64,000 nt of DNA from Rostrohypoxylon terebratum (taxonomy: Eukaryota; Ascomycota; Sordariomycetes; Xylariales; Hypoxylaceae), in NCBI GenBank assembly GCA_022497145.1, contig MU385869.1, forward strand, positions 186,001 to 250,000. Reading direction: 5' to 3'. The translations under genes were made by a program, and so were the position numbers. Below the pieces are notes generated by a model. That model worked only from the letters and a program-made list of their open reading frames with translations, was not told the DNA's origin and did no database searches. Shown in pieces: positions 25,295-35,600 of this stretch; positions within the stretch are counted from its first letter, which is position 1; every line of letters begins with the position of its first letter.

Positions 25295-25934
25295 ATATTG
25301 TGGTAGAAATATCACGAAATGATTGTCATCGGTATACGAAGGACGACTTTTCCTTTTCTGCTTCTCTCAGCACTGTTTTGTTTTTCAATTTGATTTATAT
25401 AGGAGGCTGAGAAGGGGGTCGAAGGGGCTTTGGTGTGTGCGTACCTGGTAGTATTACGATGTGGATGTCGTGTATTGGAGTCGCAATCGCTAGCCCCGAG
25501 GCGCCACAGTATTTATATAACATGTTTCAATATCTTGATCTTGATTTAATGCTGATGAAAATTTTCGATTAATTCATATTTGTTGAGGACGCCTTCAACA
25601 AGTCTTTCTTTTTCGTCTCTTTTTCTCAATGCACTGTGTCGATTATTTTCTAGCGCTACTAAATTCGGAAAGTCGAGATACTGCGGCTGACTAGGCTTTT
25701 TTTTTTTTTTTTTTTTTTTTGTGGTGGTGGTGTCGTGGGGCGGGCAAAGAACATAAGAATCTAACACACCCAACCAATATCCTGAATATGACGTATAAAC
25801 AATATAGAGACGCGCCTAGGTACGAGCCCCGGGCTATACAACGAGAAATTACCCACCTATACACCTAAGACTTAAGTATTAGTAGGTATTCCGACGGTAA
25901 ACAACAACAACAACATCCTCATTTCGAATACGCG
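25295..25934. other. Intergenic with poly-T tract
   Basis: No gene is seen. It carries a run of 24 T (25697-25720) followed by four GTG units, and a short (CAA)n stretch at about 25901-25914 just ahead of the next start codon. Confidence 0.6.
25697..25732. repeat. Poly-T (24) plus (GTG)4 simple repeat
   Basis: Seen directly: an uninterrupted T homopolymer followed by GTGGTGGTGGTG. Such a run may be length-variable between isolates or reads. Confidence 0.9.
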
Positions 25935-26534
25935 ATGCCCGTCGACTTCGAGAAACAGAGCTATTGGCGCGAGCGCTTCAAGTCGGAGACGTCCCACGAG
26001 TGGTTGGCATCGTCGGAGTGTTTCATGGCCATCGTAGCGCCGCACCTGTGCGGTCGCGGGACGCAGGCCAGGATCCTCCAGCTGGGCTCCGGCACGAGCG
26101 ACCTGCAGAACCGTCTCCGCGGGGCCGGGTACCTGGACGTGACCAACGTCGACTTCGAGCCGCTGGCTATCGAGCGCGGGCGCCGGCTGGAGGAGGCCGC
26201 GTTCGGCGAGGCGACGCTCGCCTACGTCGTCGCCGACGCTACGCAGCTCGACAGCGACCTACCGCCCCGCTACGTCTTCGACGTCGTCCTCGACAAGAGC
26301 ACCGCCGACGCCGTCTCCTGCGGCGGCGCGGCGGCCCTCTTGCGTATGGCTGACGGGGTGAGGAAACGCCTTGCTGATGGCGGCGTCTGGATCTCGCTCA
26401 GCTACTCGTCGAGCCGGTTCGACGTCGAGGGATTGCCGTTTGACGTCGAGGTTATCGCTCGCATTCTGACCCCGAAGTTGAAAGATGGCAACCCGGACGT
26501 TTATCACTATTGCTATCTTCTTCGACCTAAATGA
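25935..26534 (+). CDS. METTL13/EFM-type SAM-dependent methyltransferase
   Basis: An intronless 199-aa class I methyltransferase. It opens with the SYWRERF motif typical of the METTL13/EEF1A-lysine methyltransferase group, then motif I ILQLGSGTSDL (47-57), the acidic ribose-binding NVDFE (71-75), VVADATQL (98-105) and the post-motif VFDVVLDKSTADAV (114-127). The protein is close to one minimal Rossmann methyltransferase domain. Substrate is inferred only from relatives (lysines of proteins such as eEF1A). The gene is noticeably more G+C-rich than its neighbours, which could reflect strong codon bias or a different origin. It sits 0.9 kb from the 3' end of the borosin-type gene, in convergent orientation; a functional link is unproven. 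Confidence 0.85.
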   Translation: MPVDFEKQSYWRERFKSETSHEWLASSECFMAIVAPHLCGRGTQARILQLGSGTSDLQNRLRGAGYLDVTNVDFEPLAIERGRRLEEAAFGEATLAYVVADATQLDSDLPPRYVFDVVLDKSTADAVSCGGAAALLRMADGVRKRLADGGVWISLSYSSSRFDVEGLPFDVEVIARILTPKLKDGNPDVYHYCYLLRPK

Positions 26535-27428
26535 TTGAGTGGTGATTTTGGGTTAGTCTGTTTATTTAAAAGTCATAGCCACTATCATCTCATGAATGAT
26601 GTATGTATTGAGAACATTATGAGGAGCTTTTCAGATCATTAGTGGGAGTGGGGTAGTGCTATAACACCGTTATAGGTGCTACGAGTGCTAAAAGATGGGC
26701 TCCATTTAATATCATGTGCCGCCTCCCACTTACGCCTGTACTGGTGCTGTCTACGAAGTATAATAACTCTCATTAGCACCTCCCGTAGGGGGGGTGTTGC
26801 GTATTAATGGTTTAAAATCATATATATTCTTAAAATAAAAGTTATATTTACTTAAAAAGATATATACTTAAGCTAATATATTTCAATTTTATATATAAAA
26901 CTTATTTATTTTAAAATATTTCGCTTGTCTTACCCGTTTTGCTAATGAATGCGTAGCACCCCCCTATGGGAGGTGCTGATGAGAGTTATCGTAGACAGCA
27001 CCAGTAGTCTGCACGCTCGCTAACGATGCCGGCATCCATCAACCAGCCCGAGACCGAGATACCTTAGTACCTACCAGGTACCTGGTAAGGAGTGTTTCAC
27101 ATCGCCTTCGCAGATATAAACGACAAGCGTTAATGAATTACCTACACTATGTAGGTAGATATGATTTACGTCAAGGCGATCCTCGAACACAATTGAAGAT
27201 TCTGTTTTATTAGAAATTTCAGATAGAGAGTAAAGAAATATTCATTAGACTGTCATCACCCTTCCCTGCCTCATACTAGCACATATCAACGTCTGTAAAC
27301 GCACACCTACCTTCCTCGTTAAGATTCATGAAACGAAGCGCAAACCCAAGATTTGTGATGGAACCAAGGCTGCTAACCAGAGCCATATCAATCGTGTCGG
27401 CACACGCTGCGTGTCTCTCATATCTGTC
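26535..27428. other. Intergenic between convergent methyltransferase and borosin-type genes
   Basis: No gene is seen. It holds a MITE (26741-27004, listed separately) and a near-palindrome around 26655-26685 (TAGTGCTATAAC and GTTATAGGTGCTA). TACCTACCAGGTACCTGG repeats follow at about 27068-27086. Confidence 0.7.
26741..27004. mobile_element. Non-autonomous MITE with about 55-bp terminal inverted repeats and TA target site
   Basis: The left end begins CTGGTGCTGTCTACGA and continues with ATAACTCTCAT(T/C)AGCACCTCCC; the right end is the reverse complement of the same sequence with only a few differences and one small indel. Both ends are flanked by TA (26739-26740 and 27005-27006), the Tc1/mariner-type target duplication. 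The roughly 150-bp core is extremely A+T-rich and has no coding capacity. The whole unit is 264 bp. Family name is inference from the TA duplication; a transposase source is not in this window. Confidence 0.85.
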
Positions 27429-29951
27429 TTAGATGATAACTTCAACAACAACGTCAGCAACTTCTACAACTTCTGCAACTTCTGCAACGACTTCTGCCAC
27501 TTCCGCAACCTCGGCAACCTCGGCAACCTCTGCGGCTTCTGCGGCTTCTGCGGCTTCAGCAGCTTCAGCAACTTCAGCAGCTTCTGCGGCCTCTGCGGCC
27601 TCTGCGGCCTCTGCGGCCTCTGCGGCCTCCGCGGCCTCTGCAGCTTCCGAGGTCTGCGCGGGTATCTCACCGGGCTCGACAACTTCTCCGCTTGGGTTCA
27701 GCTCCGAGCCTTCGGCCTCCACGGCCTCCTGCTCGGCCGTGCCGCTCTCGACGTCCTCGCGGGCCTTCTCCAGCGCCTCTTTGTTCTCCGGCGTGGGGTT
27801 TTTGAACCACTTGATCAGCGCGTTGATGGACTTGACCACCAAGTCGCCCAGCACGAACGTCGCGACGCCGACCGCTAGGTTGCTGGCCAGCGCCTTCCAC
27901 ATCGCCGCCGTCGCCGCGTCCGCCGACGCCGTGCCCGGCGAGTCCGAGTTGCCGATCTGGCCGAAGAAGTTGGCCGCGGCGGGCGTCGACTGGTCCCTCT
28001 TCCAAAACTTCCCCGAGAACTGGTTCCCGGTCGTCGGGTTCTTGTCGGTCGGCGCCGCGTTGTAGTAGAACAAGAGGCAGGCGCTGTTCGCGTTGCCGTC
28101 GGCCGACGACCAGCTGATCGTCTCGTCCTGGTACGTGTAGTTCTTGATCGTCGTGCCGTCGTACGTCACCGTCGGGCTGAGGTCGTCCCCGGTAATCGCT
28201 ACGTTTCCGGCCTTGGACCAGGTGCCCGAGGAGGATTTAAGATAGGTATGGTAGGTATCCTTCCAATTGGAAATCGGCGTTGGCTTGGCTGGGGGCGTTG
28301 GGTCAGGCGGCGATATTTCTCCGGTCTTGCCAAGGGCGTTATTCTTTGTAGGCTTCGAGGCGCCTTTAAGCCAGTACAGGCCGTAGAACTGTGGACCGAT
28401 GTACGCGTCGGTGGGCAAGGGCTTGCCATCGTCGTTGGTAAGCAGCTGGAAGTGAAGCATGGCAGACGAGGGGATTTTATCGTCAGCTTCCCAGCTCAGC
28501 TGGCTTGAGGTATACGTGAAATCCTCGATCGAGACGCCGTCAACCTTGACGACTCCGTCCTGAATAAGAATCTGCGGTCCGGCTTTACCATCCACATTAG
28601 TGACATACTTCCCGTCGTAGCTGTCCAAATTGCGTGCTAGCTCCCGCTGGTAGGCGTCCCCGATTGCCTGCGGGGTTGTGTCGTAGCCTTGGCCCTGCAG
28701 CCACTCGGTAATCCTATCGAAGCCATCGAGTTTGTCGCTGTTTTCCTTCAGAACCTGCGCGTATTGTGTAGCCAACTTGGGGTCGCGGAACTCCGCCTGG
28801 ACGAACTGCGTCGCGATTTCATCCACCGAGCTCTTCAGGGCTAGGCGGATCAGCCCGGTGCTGCCATACCGAAGAGCCTTTTCTTCCGACTTTGTGAGGC
28901 CGTCGATACGTGCGATGAATTTCTCTCTTGAGGAGCGGAACTTGGAGACCTCCTTCGGATTCAGAGCCAGCGATTCGAGGGCTTGATACATGGCTGGTGA
29001 TGCTCGGGTCTTATTATAATTAACAGGTTGCTTGTGGCTGTCGAGGGCCTTAACGGCCGCTATCTCGCGTGGGCCGTAGGGCTGATCGATAGGAAAGGGG
29101 CCGAAAGAGGCACTGGTCGTCGGCCTCGTGATTAGCCCGAGAGACTTGGCTACTGCCTCGTCCGGCTGTAGTAGTGCCTTAGGTGGCAGATAGAAGGTGG
29201 AGATGCCGGTGATACTCTTGGCCACCTGCGGCTTCTCCAAGTCCTTGATCGTAAGTCGATCTTTGATCGGGGAGGCAAACGTCAGCTGGGATGCCACGTA
29301 ATGCACCACAGTGTGGTCAGGACCATAGATCTCCCGCAGGCGCCGGACGAGAACTTGGAATTTGGTGTTCTTGAAACCTTTGAAGTTGAAGCCCAGGTCG
29401 CCGACCGCGCCCACCTGGAAGATGATGACGTGGCAGTCCTTTGCAATGGGGCGTTTCCGCAAGAGCACATCCGTTGCCTCTAGGGTTTGGCATCCTGGAC
29501 GAGAGGGGTCAATGAGGAGGTCGGCATAGAGACAGTCCTCTGCGGACACGCCAGGCAGCATGGTGGCATCGTAGCCCTCTCTAATGGCAATTCTGACCGC
29601 ACGGTGCGAAGGATTCACGAAGACGCCTGGGTGTCCGTAGAAGACCCCGACTACGTAGAAGCCCTTGCGCACCTCGCGAAGTATGGTCTCTGCCATCTGA
29701 GTGTACGTTTGATTGCGCGGCTTGCCATCGTCGTACAAGTTGTAGAGGTCGACGGCGTTCTTGTTGTGGCGTTCGATGAAGGCATCGGTCCCGGGGTCTG
29801 CTACACAGTAAAACACCTTATCCGCGTGCTCGATATGAGCCACGGCTTCCAGGGTAAACTGCGAGATGCTTCGAATCCCCGACCCGACGATCACCAGCTT
29901 CCCAGGGCGAAAGCCATGTGAAGCCGGTCTAGGGTGCTTGGTTTTGTTCAT
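27429..29951 (-). CDS. Borosin-type peptide alpha-N-methyltransferase fused to long repeat-ended tail (840 aa)
   Basis: Single exon. Residues 17-375 closely resemble OphMA, the omphalotin precursor/enzyme that methylates backbone amides of its own C-terminus: VIVGSGI at the start of the tetrapyrrole-methylase fold, VFYGHPGVFVNPSHRAV (103-119), LPGVSAEDCLYADLLIDPS (132-150), HVIIFQVGAVG (174-184) and a helical clasp at about 315-372. The active-site residues known for OphMA (Tyr66, Arg72, Tyr76, Tyr98) align by spacing with Tyr73, Arg79, Tyr83 and Tyr105. Unlike OphMA, whose core peptide follows the clasp directly, this protein continues for 460 residues: a helical segment (about 376-447, vaguely Nif11-like), two copies of a beta-rich domain (about 460-528 and 584-650), a hydrophobic helix region (about 677-715), a Glu-rich linker and a tail (768-840) of EAA units grading into EVA units and ending DVVVEVII. 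The tail is the obvious candidate substrate. No macrocyclase or protease gene adjoins it. Catalytic assignment is strong; the fate of the tail is inference. Confidence 0.93.
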   Translation of the reverse strand: MNKTKHPRPASHGFRPGKLVIVGSGIRSISQFTLEAVAHIEHADKVFYCVADPGTDAFIERHNKNAVDLYNLYDDGKPRNQTYTQMAETILREVRKGFYVVGVFYGHPGVFVNPSHRAVRIAIREGYDATMLPGVSAEDCLYADLLIDPSRPGCQTLEATDVLLRKRPIAKDCHVIIFQVGAVGDLGFNFKGFKNTKFQVLVRRLREIYGPDHTVVHYVASQLTFASPIKDRLTIKDLEKPQVAKSITGISTFYLPPKALLQPDEAVAKSLGLITRPTTSASFGPFPIDQPYGPREIAAVKALDSHKQPVNYNKTRASPAMYQALESLALNPKEVSKFRSSREKFIARIDGLTKSEEKALRYGSTGLIRLALKSSVDEIATQFVQAEFRDPKLATQYAQVLKENSDKLDGFDRITEWLQGQGYDTTPQAIGDAYQRELARNLDSYDGKYVTNVDGKAGPQILIQDGVVKVDGVSIEDFTYTSSQLSWEADDKIPSSAMLHFQLLTNDDGKPLPTDAYIGPQFYGLYWLKGASKPTKNNALGKTGEISPPDPTPPAKPTPISNWKDTYHTYLKSSSGTWSKAGNVAITGDDLSPTVTYDGTTIKNYTYQDETISWSSADGNANSACLLFYYNAAPTDKNPTTGNQFSGKFWKRDQSTPAAANFFGQIGNSDSPGTASADAATAAMWKALASNLAVGVATFVLGDLVVKSINALIKWFKNPTPENKEALEKAREDVESGTAEQEAVEAEGSELNPSGEVVEPGEIPAQTSEAAEAAEAAEAAEAAEAAEAAEAAEVAEAAEAAEAAEAAEVAEVAEVAEVAEVVAEVAEVVEVADVVVEVII
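27432..27650 (-). repeat. 9-bp coding minisatellite encoding (EAA)n/(EVA)n tail
   Basis: On the + strand the unit is GCGGCCTCT and variants. Read on the - strand it encodes about 24 tandem three-residue units in the last 73 residues of the borosin-type protein. The units nearest the N-terminal side are almost identical; those nearest the stop are diverged with Ala-to-Val changes. Copy number is likely to vary among strains. Confidence 0.9.
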
Positions 29952-31556
29952 TGCAACAGCTGATTGAAATAGTGCACGATTGTATGATCAAGGCTCTTTG
30001 ACGACGGAGCAGAATATTGTGGAGTAGTAGCTGAGGGCAGTGGTAATAAAATATTGGGATAAAATATCTTACATATGGCCCGACCATATGGCTCTTTTTA
30101 ACTACCTCGTCATGATCGCAATCACAACAAGGAAGACGACAACACCTAGAACTGCCGAGACAGTCTTCTAGCCACGGCGGAGATAGCCCCTCGGCGACGG
30201 GAAGGGGGGGGAGGGGGGTGAATCTTGTTACACTAACAAATACCAAAGCAAGAGATTCCCATCACGATGGTCACAATAAATCTGAGCACAAAGCACAAAA
30301 TCTCAAGGTTGAGTAACCGTTACATCTCTGAGTAACAGAGCTATCGGAACATGGTATACCAGGGCTCCGTGAGACAAGAGAGGATGATCCTTCTAGTATG
30401 AAAGGAGCCTCCGGGGAGGAGATGGTGGGGATTGCAATTTTCCAGTGAATAAGTCAGTAGGTTCGCTGGGATACTGTCAGTGCTGGAACCCGAAGTGCTC
30501 ACACGTAGAGTGACTGCAAGGTGACGGCTAGGTAGCTGCTAGTATGGGGATGGTAAAGATGTATCGATTACGCTGCTCTAACTCAACTCAAAGGTGAACT
30601 CCTACTCTATTAATCTCAAATGCCTCGCAAAGACCTAACAGCAAACTCTCAAAAGACTCTCTTCTCAAACCTAGAAGCGCTAAACGCGTCAACCTCCTCT
30701 CAGCTGCTTCGCCATAGCCTCATAGCTCTATAACCTTAAATGTGTTGGAGATCTCCGGCCCATGGGGTAGCCCGTGGGTAGCCCGGAGGTCTCAACTGGT
30801 TCCTGTGCATCTTATTCCCTGACAGATACAAGTATGTTGGATTTAAAAGATTACTAGATTACCTCGTTGAAGGTTTTTTTTTCTCTTAGAACCAAAGATA
30901 CCCGAAAACAGTTGCCTTGATCTCTAAGTTCCCCGAGATACATGATATGTCTTCGATTGAACACAAACCTCTGTTACATCTCGAATTGCCTACAGGAGAG
31001 ATCTACAAGATGTAGCTAGATCAAAGACCATATTTGGAAGAACGTCGCTTGAAAATATCTGTTACCAACTGTTGTGTTCGATGCCTCAACCCGTTATGGT
31101 GGGGTTACCACGTCTCAAGACCCAAGATGAGAATATTAAGGAAAAGGTCACAACATGTGGACGATTCTACTGGCTTGGGAAGAAGCTCTTTCTTCGGGCA
31201 ACAGCAGCTCTCGTTTCTCTCGTGCCTGCATCCGAGTAAAATCTGAGGGCATCTATCTGCCGGGCTACCTACACAATAGATATTTCTGATCATCGAGGCC
31301 ATAAATACGGCCTGTTGACTCGATTCTTACCCCCTCCTCGGGGTCCTGCTTAAGCGAGATTACTTGAAGTGTACCCCAGGGCCCAGGTAACTTTGGTCAC
31401 GACATGATCCAATGCTTTTCTCCTTTATGTACCTTGATCACCTTGAGGCTTGGTAACACCGTAACATACATGGCTAGGTACCCCCAGGTGCGGTGGTTCC
31501 CGCTAGCATTGAGGCTGAAATAAAGAATGGTGCAACACCTAGCTGTACGGATTGTC

Positions 31557-31650
31557 GTACAACTGTGTAGGTGTGGCACAACGGGTGTATCGGCTAATTT
31601 ACGGCAAAACCGGGAACGGCCTAGCCTAAAATCCACCTACACAGTTGTAC
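31557..31650. repeat. 17-bp perfect inverted repeat
   Basis: GTACAACTGTGTAGGTG at 31557-31573 is the exact reverse complement of CACCTACACAGTTGTAC at 31634-31650, with 60 nt between. The right arm opens into the degenerate repeat block that follows. Confidence 0.85.
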
Positions 31651-31855
31651 AGCTTTCAATACAGCTGTACGGCTTCAAATACAACAGCACAGCTTTAAAT
31701 ACGACTGTACAGCTGTACAGCTGTACACCTTTAATACAGCCTTTAGTACAGGTTCTAATACAAGTTCAAATACGGGTTTTAGTACAGCTGTATTAGATCT
31801 TATAATATACACACGTACGTACATACAGCTGCATATACAGTTGCAAATACAACTG
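31634..31855. repeat. Degenerate repeats of ACAGCTGTAC/AAATAC units
   Basis: About 220 bp in which words such as ACAGCTGTAC, AGCTTT, AAATACA and GTACAG recur at 15-25-nt intervals with frequent changes, many of them C/T or G/A. The centre has CTGTACAGCTGTACAGCTGTAC, which is palindromic. Looks like a decayed satellite or transposon interior. Confidence 0.65.
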
Positions 31856-32604
31856 CGAGCCAATTGGTCTGGAGCTAAAACGGGATGCACCCAATCGTCG
31901 ATAAGGGGCCCTTATCTAGCGCGACGCTAGCTAATTGATAAAGAATTGAAAAGACCTAAGGGCCAATCAACGCTACAGGGGTGTTCGACACACTAATCGG
32001 CGAGTAAACTTAAGGCTTTTATGCAACCTAACGGTGTTGCCTCCTGTTTAAGTTATAAATTAATATATTTAAAATATTTTTTTTTTAAAAAAGTAAAAAA
32101 AGTTAAAGTATGTTTTTTATACTTAACGTTTAAGTTTTAACCTTTAAATAAGTAAGTGTTTTCGCTAAGCTCAAATAAGAAATGTCGTATATTTAGTTAA
32201 AAAGTGACGTATGTTTAGTCTTACTACTGATTTAAAATGCTTAAACGTGCGTGACATCCAATGCATTTCCGTGATTCTTGCATCACTAGGTACCTAGGTA
32301 TGCAAGTGCAATCAACGCCCAGCGAATTCCTCGTCCTTTGTGTGTCGCTGTATAATGTTACTTTGCCAGCATCATTAGGTCTCGTCAGGTCTCGTTAGGT
32401 CTCACAATTTCAACTTTTCTTCTGTATCTTACTTTGTGATAGCAATAACAGTAATGCCAATTCCTATTCTTCAATAATCACGGATCACGATTGCCTGCCC
32501 GAATAGTATTTATCATATGCTTCCCTCATGGATTATAATACCATCATTTGAGAATTACCTACTTACCTTGCAGGACCCGTCAAATGCCTATTGGCTGACA
32601 CAAG

Positions 32605-35600
32605 ATGGCAAACCAGGCGGACTTCGACCAGGACACGGTCGGAAGAGAGTACGGGAAACCTCATAACGCCAAGCACCCGATACCTACCATACAAGGATAC
32701 AGACAACATAGGAAAGAACTCGCTGGCCAGCTAGAGGGTGAGGAGCAGGCCCAAAAAGGACCAGAAGACGTTTCGAAACCCAGACGAGCCTTTGAGTCGG
32801 CTAAAGCGGTCATTAAAGGCGAAGATATTCCAAAGACCCGACACGATCCGTACCCTTCCGTGAACCGTAATTATGCCAACAACCCACAACACCATTCCGA
32901 AGAAGGCACGGATGGCCAGAGCGAAGGATCTACAACGGAGAGCGTGGAGAATGGGGAGCAAGATGGGCGAGATGGGCGAGATGAGCGAGATGAGCCCGAA
33001 GAACAACGGGGGAATCCCAACAAGAAGAAGAGCGAACAACAGAAATCGGCAACAGAGGCCGTCGCAAGCGCTGTGGATCCAAAAGAGAAACGCAAGGCGA
33101 TGAAGAAGACTAAAAGGCACGGGGAAGGACGCGAAGTTACAGATCCAGTCACTCACCTCCCAATAATTATACACGATCAGACAGATAAGGATCTCGACTC
33201 AGCACCTCAGAATCTACCAGAGCCAGGTCTCCGCCATCAAACCGCTACCGGCCCTCAAGGCGCAACTAAGTCAGATGGAGAGCTGAGGTTAGAACGGGAA
33301 AAGCTACAAAAGACATACAACGGCATGCAAAGGGTATTCCCGCCGCCCAATTTCGAACACACAAAACAGGAGCTAGCTACCGTCTACCAACGCACCGTAT
33401 CCATAGGCTTGGCCGCAATCGGCTCTCTCGCTGCCGTTCTACTACCTACCCCAGCGATATTGGCTAGCCCGAGTCGGTCAGTTCTACTGAACACGAGCAT
33501 TTTTGTTCTCCTAGGGGCGGCAACTGTTGTCGGAATGGGAAAGTGGGTAGGCAAGAAAACTAGCGAGATATTCGAGGACGAGACATGGGATGCAGCGAGA
33601 CGAGAGGAACAAGCTATTCTGAGTGACAACGAGGAACTACCAGAATCGACACAATGGCTGAATAGTCTGTTCTCATCAATCTGGCCGCTCGTAAACCCTG
33701 ATCTCTTCGCTTCACTTGTGGATCAAATCGAAGATATCATGCAGGCGTCTCTTCCTAAAGTTATCAAAATGGTCAGTGTTGATGATATGGGACAAGGCAG
33801 TGAAGCAATTCGCATCCTTGGGGTTCGGTGGCTACCAACTGGTGCAGCTAGTCAAACTGTCGGTTCCGACGGACAACTTCGTGGAGAAGACAATGGCACT
33901 GGAAGCGACCGAACAGATCCGCAAAATCCACAAGCAAATTCTGACAATCGAGAAAGTCGTGAGGACGGGACTTTCGGGCATGGTGATACTAAGGGCAACG
34001 GTTCGAAACAAGAAGCGCAGGAACAAGTATCCGTGAAAGAGGGAATGGAGGCTGAAGAAGGAGATTTCGTAAATATGGAACTTGCGCTCGCCTATCGAAG
34101 CCGCTCATCCGGAGATTCGTTGAAAGCGAAGGCTAAAAACGCTCACCTCTATCTGAAATTCTATCTTCCTGGAGGTGTAGCTGTTCCTGTTTGGGTTGAA
34201 CTTAGGGGTCTTATCATGACTGTACGGCTTCGTCTCCAATTGACACCGGACCCTCCCTTCATCTCATTATGCACCATGACGTTCCTTGGACAACCCAAAG
34301 CCAGCATCTCATGCATCCCTCTTTCGAAGCACATGTCCAGTCTTACTGACATGCCACTGATATCTTCTTTTGTCAACTCTGCCATCGATGCTGCTCTCGC
34401 GGAATATGTCGCACCGAAAAGTTTGACTCTAAATCTCAAGGATATGCTCGTTGGAGAAGATTTTAAGAAGGACACGACTAGTTTGGGCGTTGTCTGGATT
34501 TTCATCAAACGTGCCCGCGGCTTCAAACAGGGCGATGGAGGCATTGGCCCCATAGAGGGATCCAGCGACTCCTACGTCACCGTGGTTTGGGGTAAATTTG
34601 GCAAGCCAGTTACCTCGACGCGTATTATCACGAAAGACGACGAGCCGGATTGGAACGAGTGGGCGTCTATCCTGGTGACTCCGGAAGAGGTGAATGCTGA
34701 AGAAAAGCTCAGGTTGCAACTTTGGGACTCGGATAAATGGTCCGCGGATGACGATCTAGGTCGCGTAGAGGTAGACTTGAAAAATCTCATGAAAAGTCCA
34801 AACAGGATGCACGATCGCGAAGACCGATTTTCCGGTCAGGATCCCGATGAGACAATGCCGGGGTCAATAGTATGGTCTGTAGGATATTTCTCGAAGATGA
34901 GAATCACATCAAAGGAACTCGAACAGCAGACTATCAACGAAGAAATACGAACCCACGACGAGTTGAAGCAGCATGTCTCCAAGGTATCTGAGCGCAAGCT
35001 TCGAGAAGCGGGCAAGGCTTCGGACGATGAAGAGCTGAGGCAGCAGAAAGCTCAGGATTACAGGGAAATTGAAGAATCCATGATTATTTCAGCTCCTCCA
35101 TCTACCGATCTAGTCTCAGGCATTCTGAGTGTGCAAATACACAACATCACCGGTCTTGAAGTGCAGAAGCTTCAAAAAGCCGATAAAGGAGACAGCGGTG
35201 ACGACGAGGACGAGGCGGAGCAACAAGATGACATGCCTGACAGTTACTGTACCATTATACTAAATCACAAGAAGATCTACAGAACGAGAACTAAACCGAA
35301 GAACTCGAAGCCATTCTTCAATGCCGGGACAGAGAGATTTGTTCGCGATTGGAGAGACGCCGAGATAGTTGTGAGCGTGCGGGATTCACGAGAGAGAGAA
35401 GACGACCCGTTGATAGGAATTGTCTACCTTCCTCTTGCAAAAGTCTTTGCGAACAGGAGCCAAATAATGGAAAACTTCCCTTGTAAGTACACACTATCCG
35501 CACAGAATCTTCGAATTGCCTATTATTGTCTGAGGTGTCCATTCTGACTTCGGCAGTGGTTGGTGGCATTGGTTTTGGCAGAGTCCGTATTAGCATGGTC

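Larger units (their letters stand above)
29952..32604. other. 2.6-kb intergenic: promoter of borosin-type gene and repeat-rich DNA
   Basis: No gene is seen. Features noted: a G-rich run (GGGGGGGAGGGGGG) at about 30205-30218; an imperfect 11-bp inverted repeat (GAGATCTCCGG and CCGGAGGTCTC) near 30749-30794; the inverted and degenerate tandem repeats at 31557-31855; and a very A+T-rich island at about 32050-32200. It could hold old, mutated transposon sequence. Confidence 0.5.

Noticed and set aside
27411..28065. Long plus-strand Ser/Ala- and Cys/Gly-rich open frames
   Set aside because: They are antisense shadows of the borosin-type minisatellite; the minus-strand frame is continuous and conserved.
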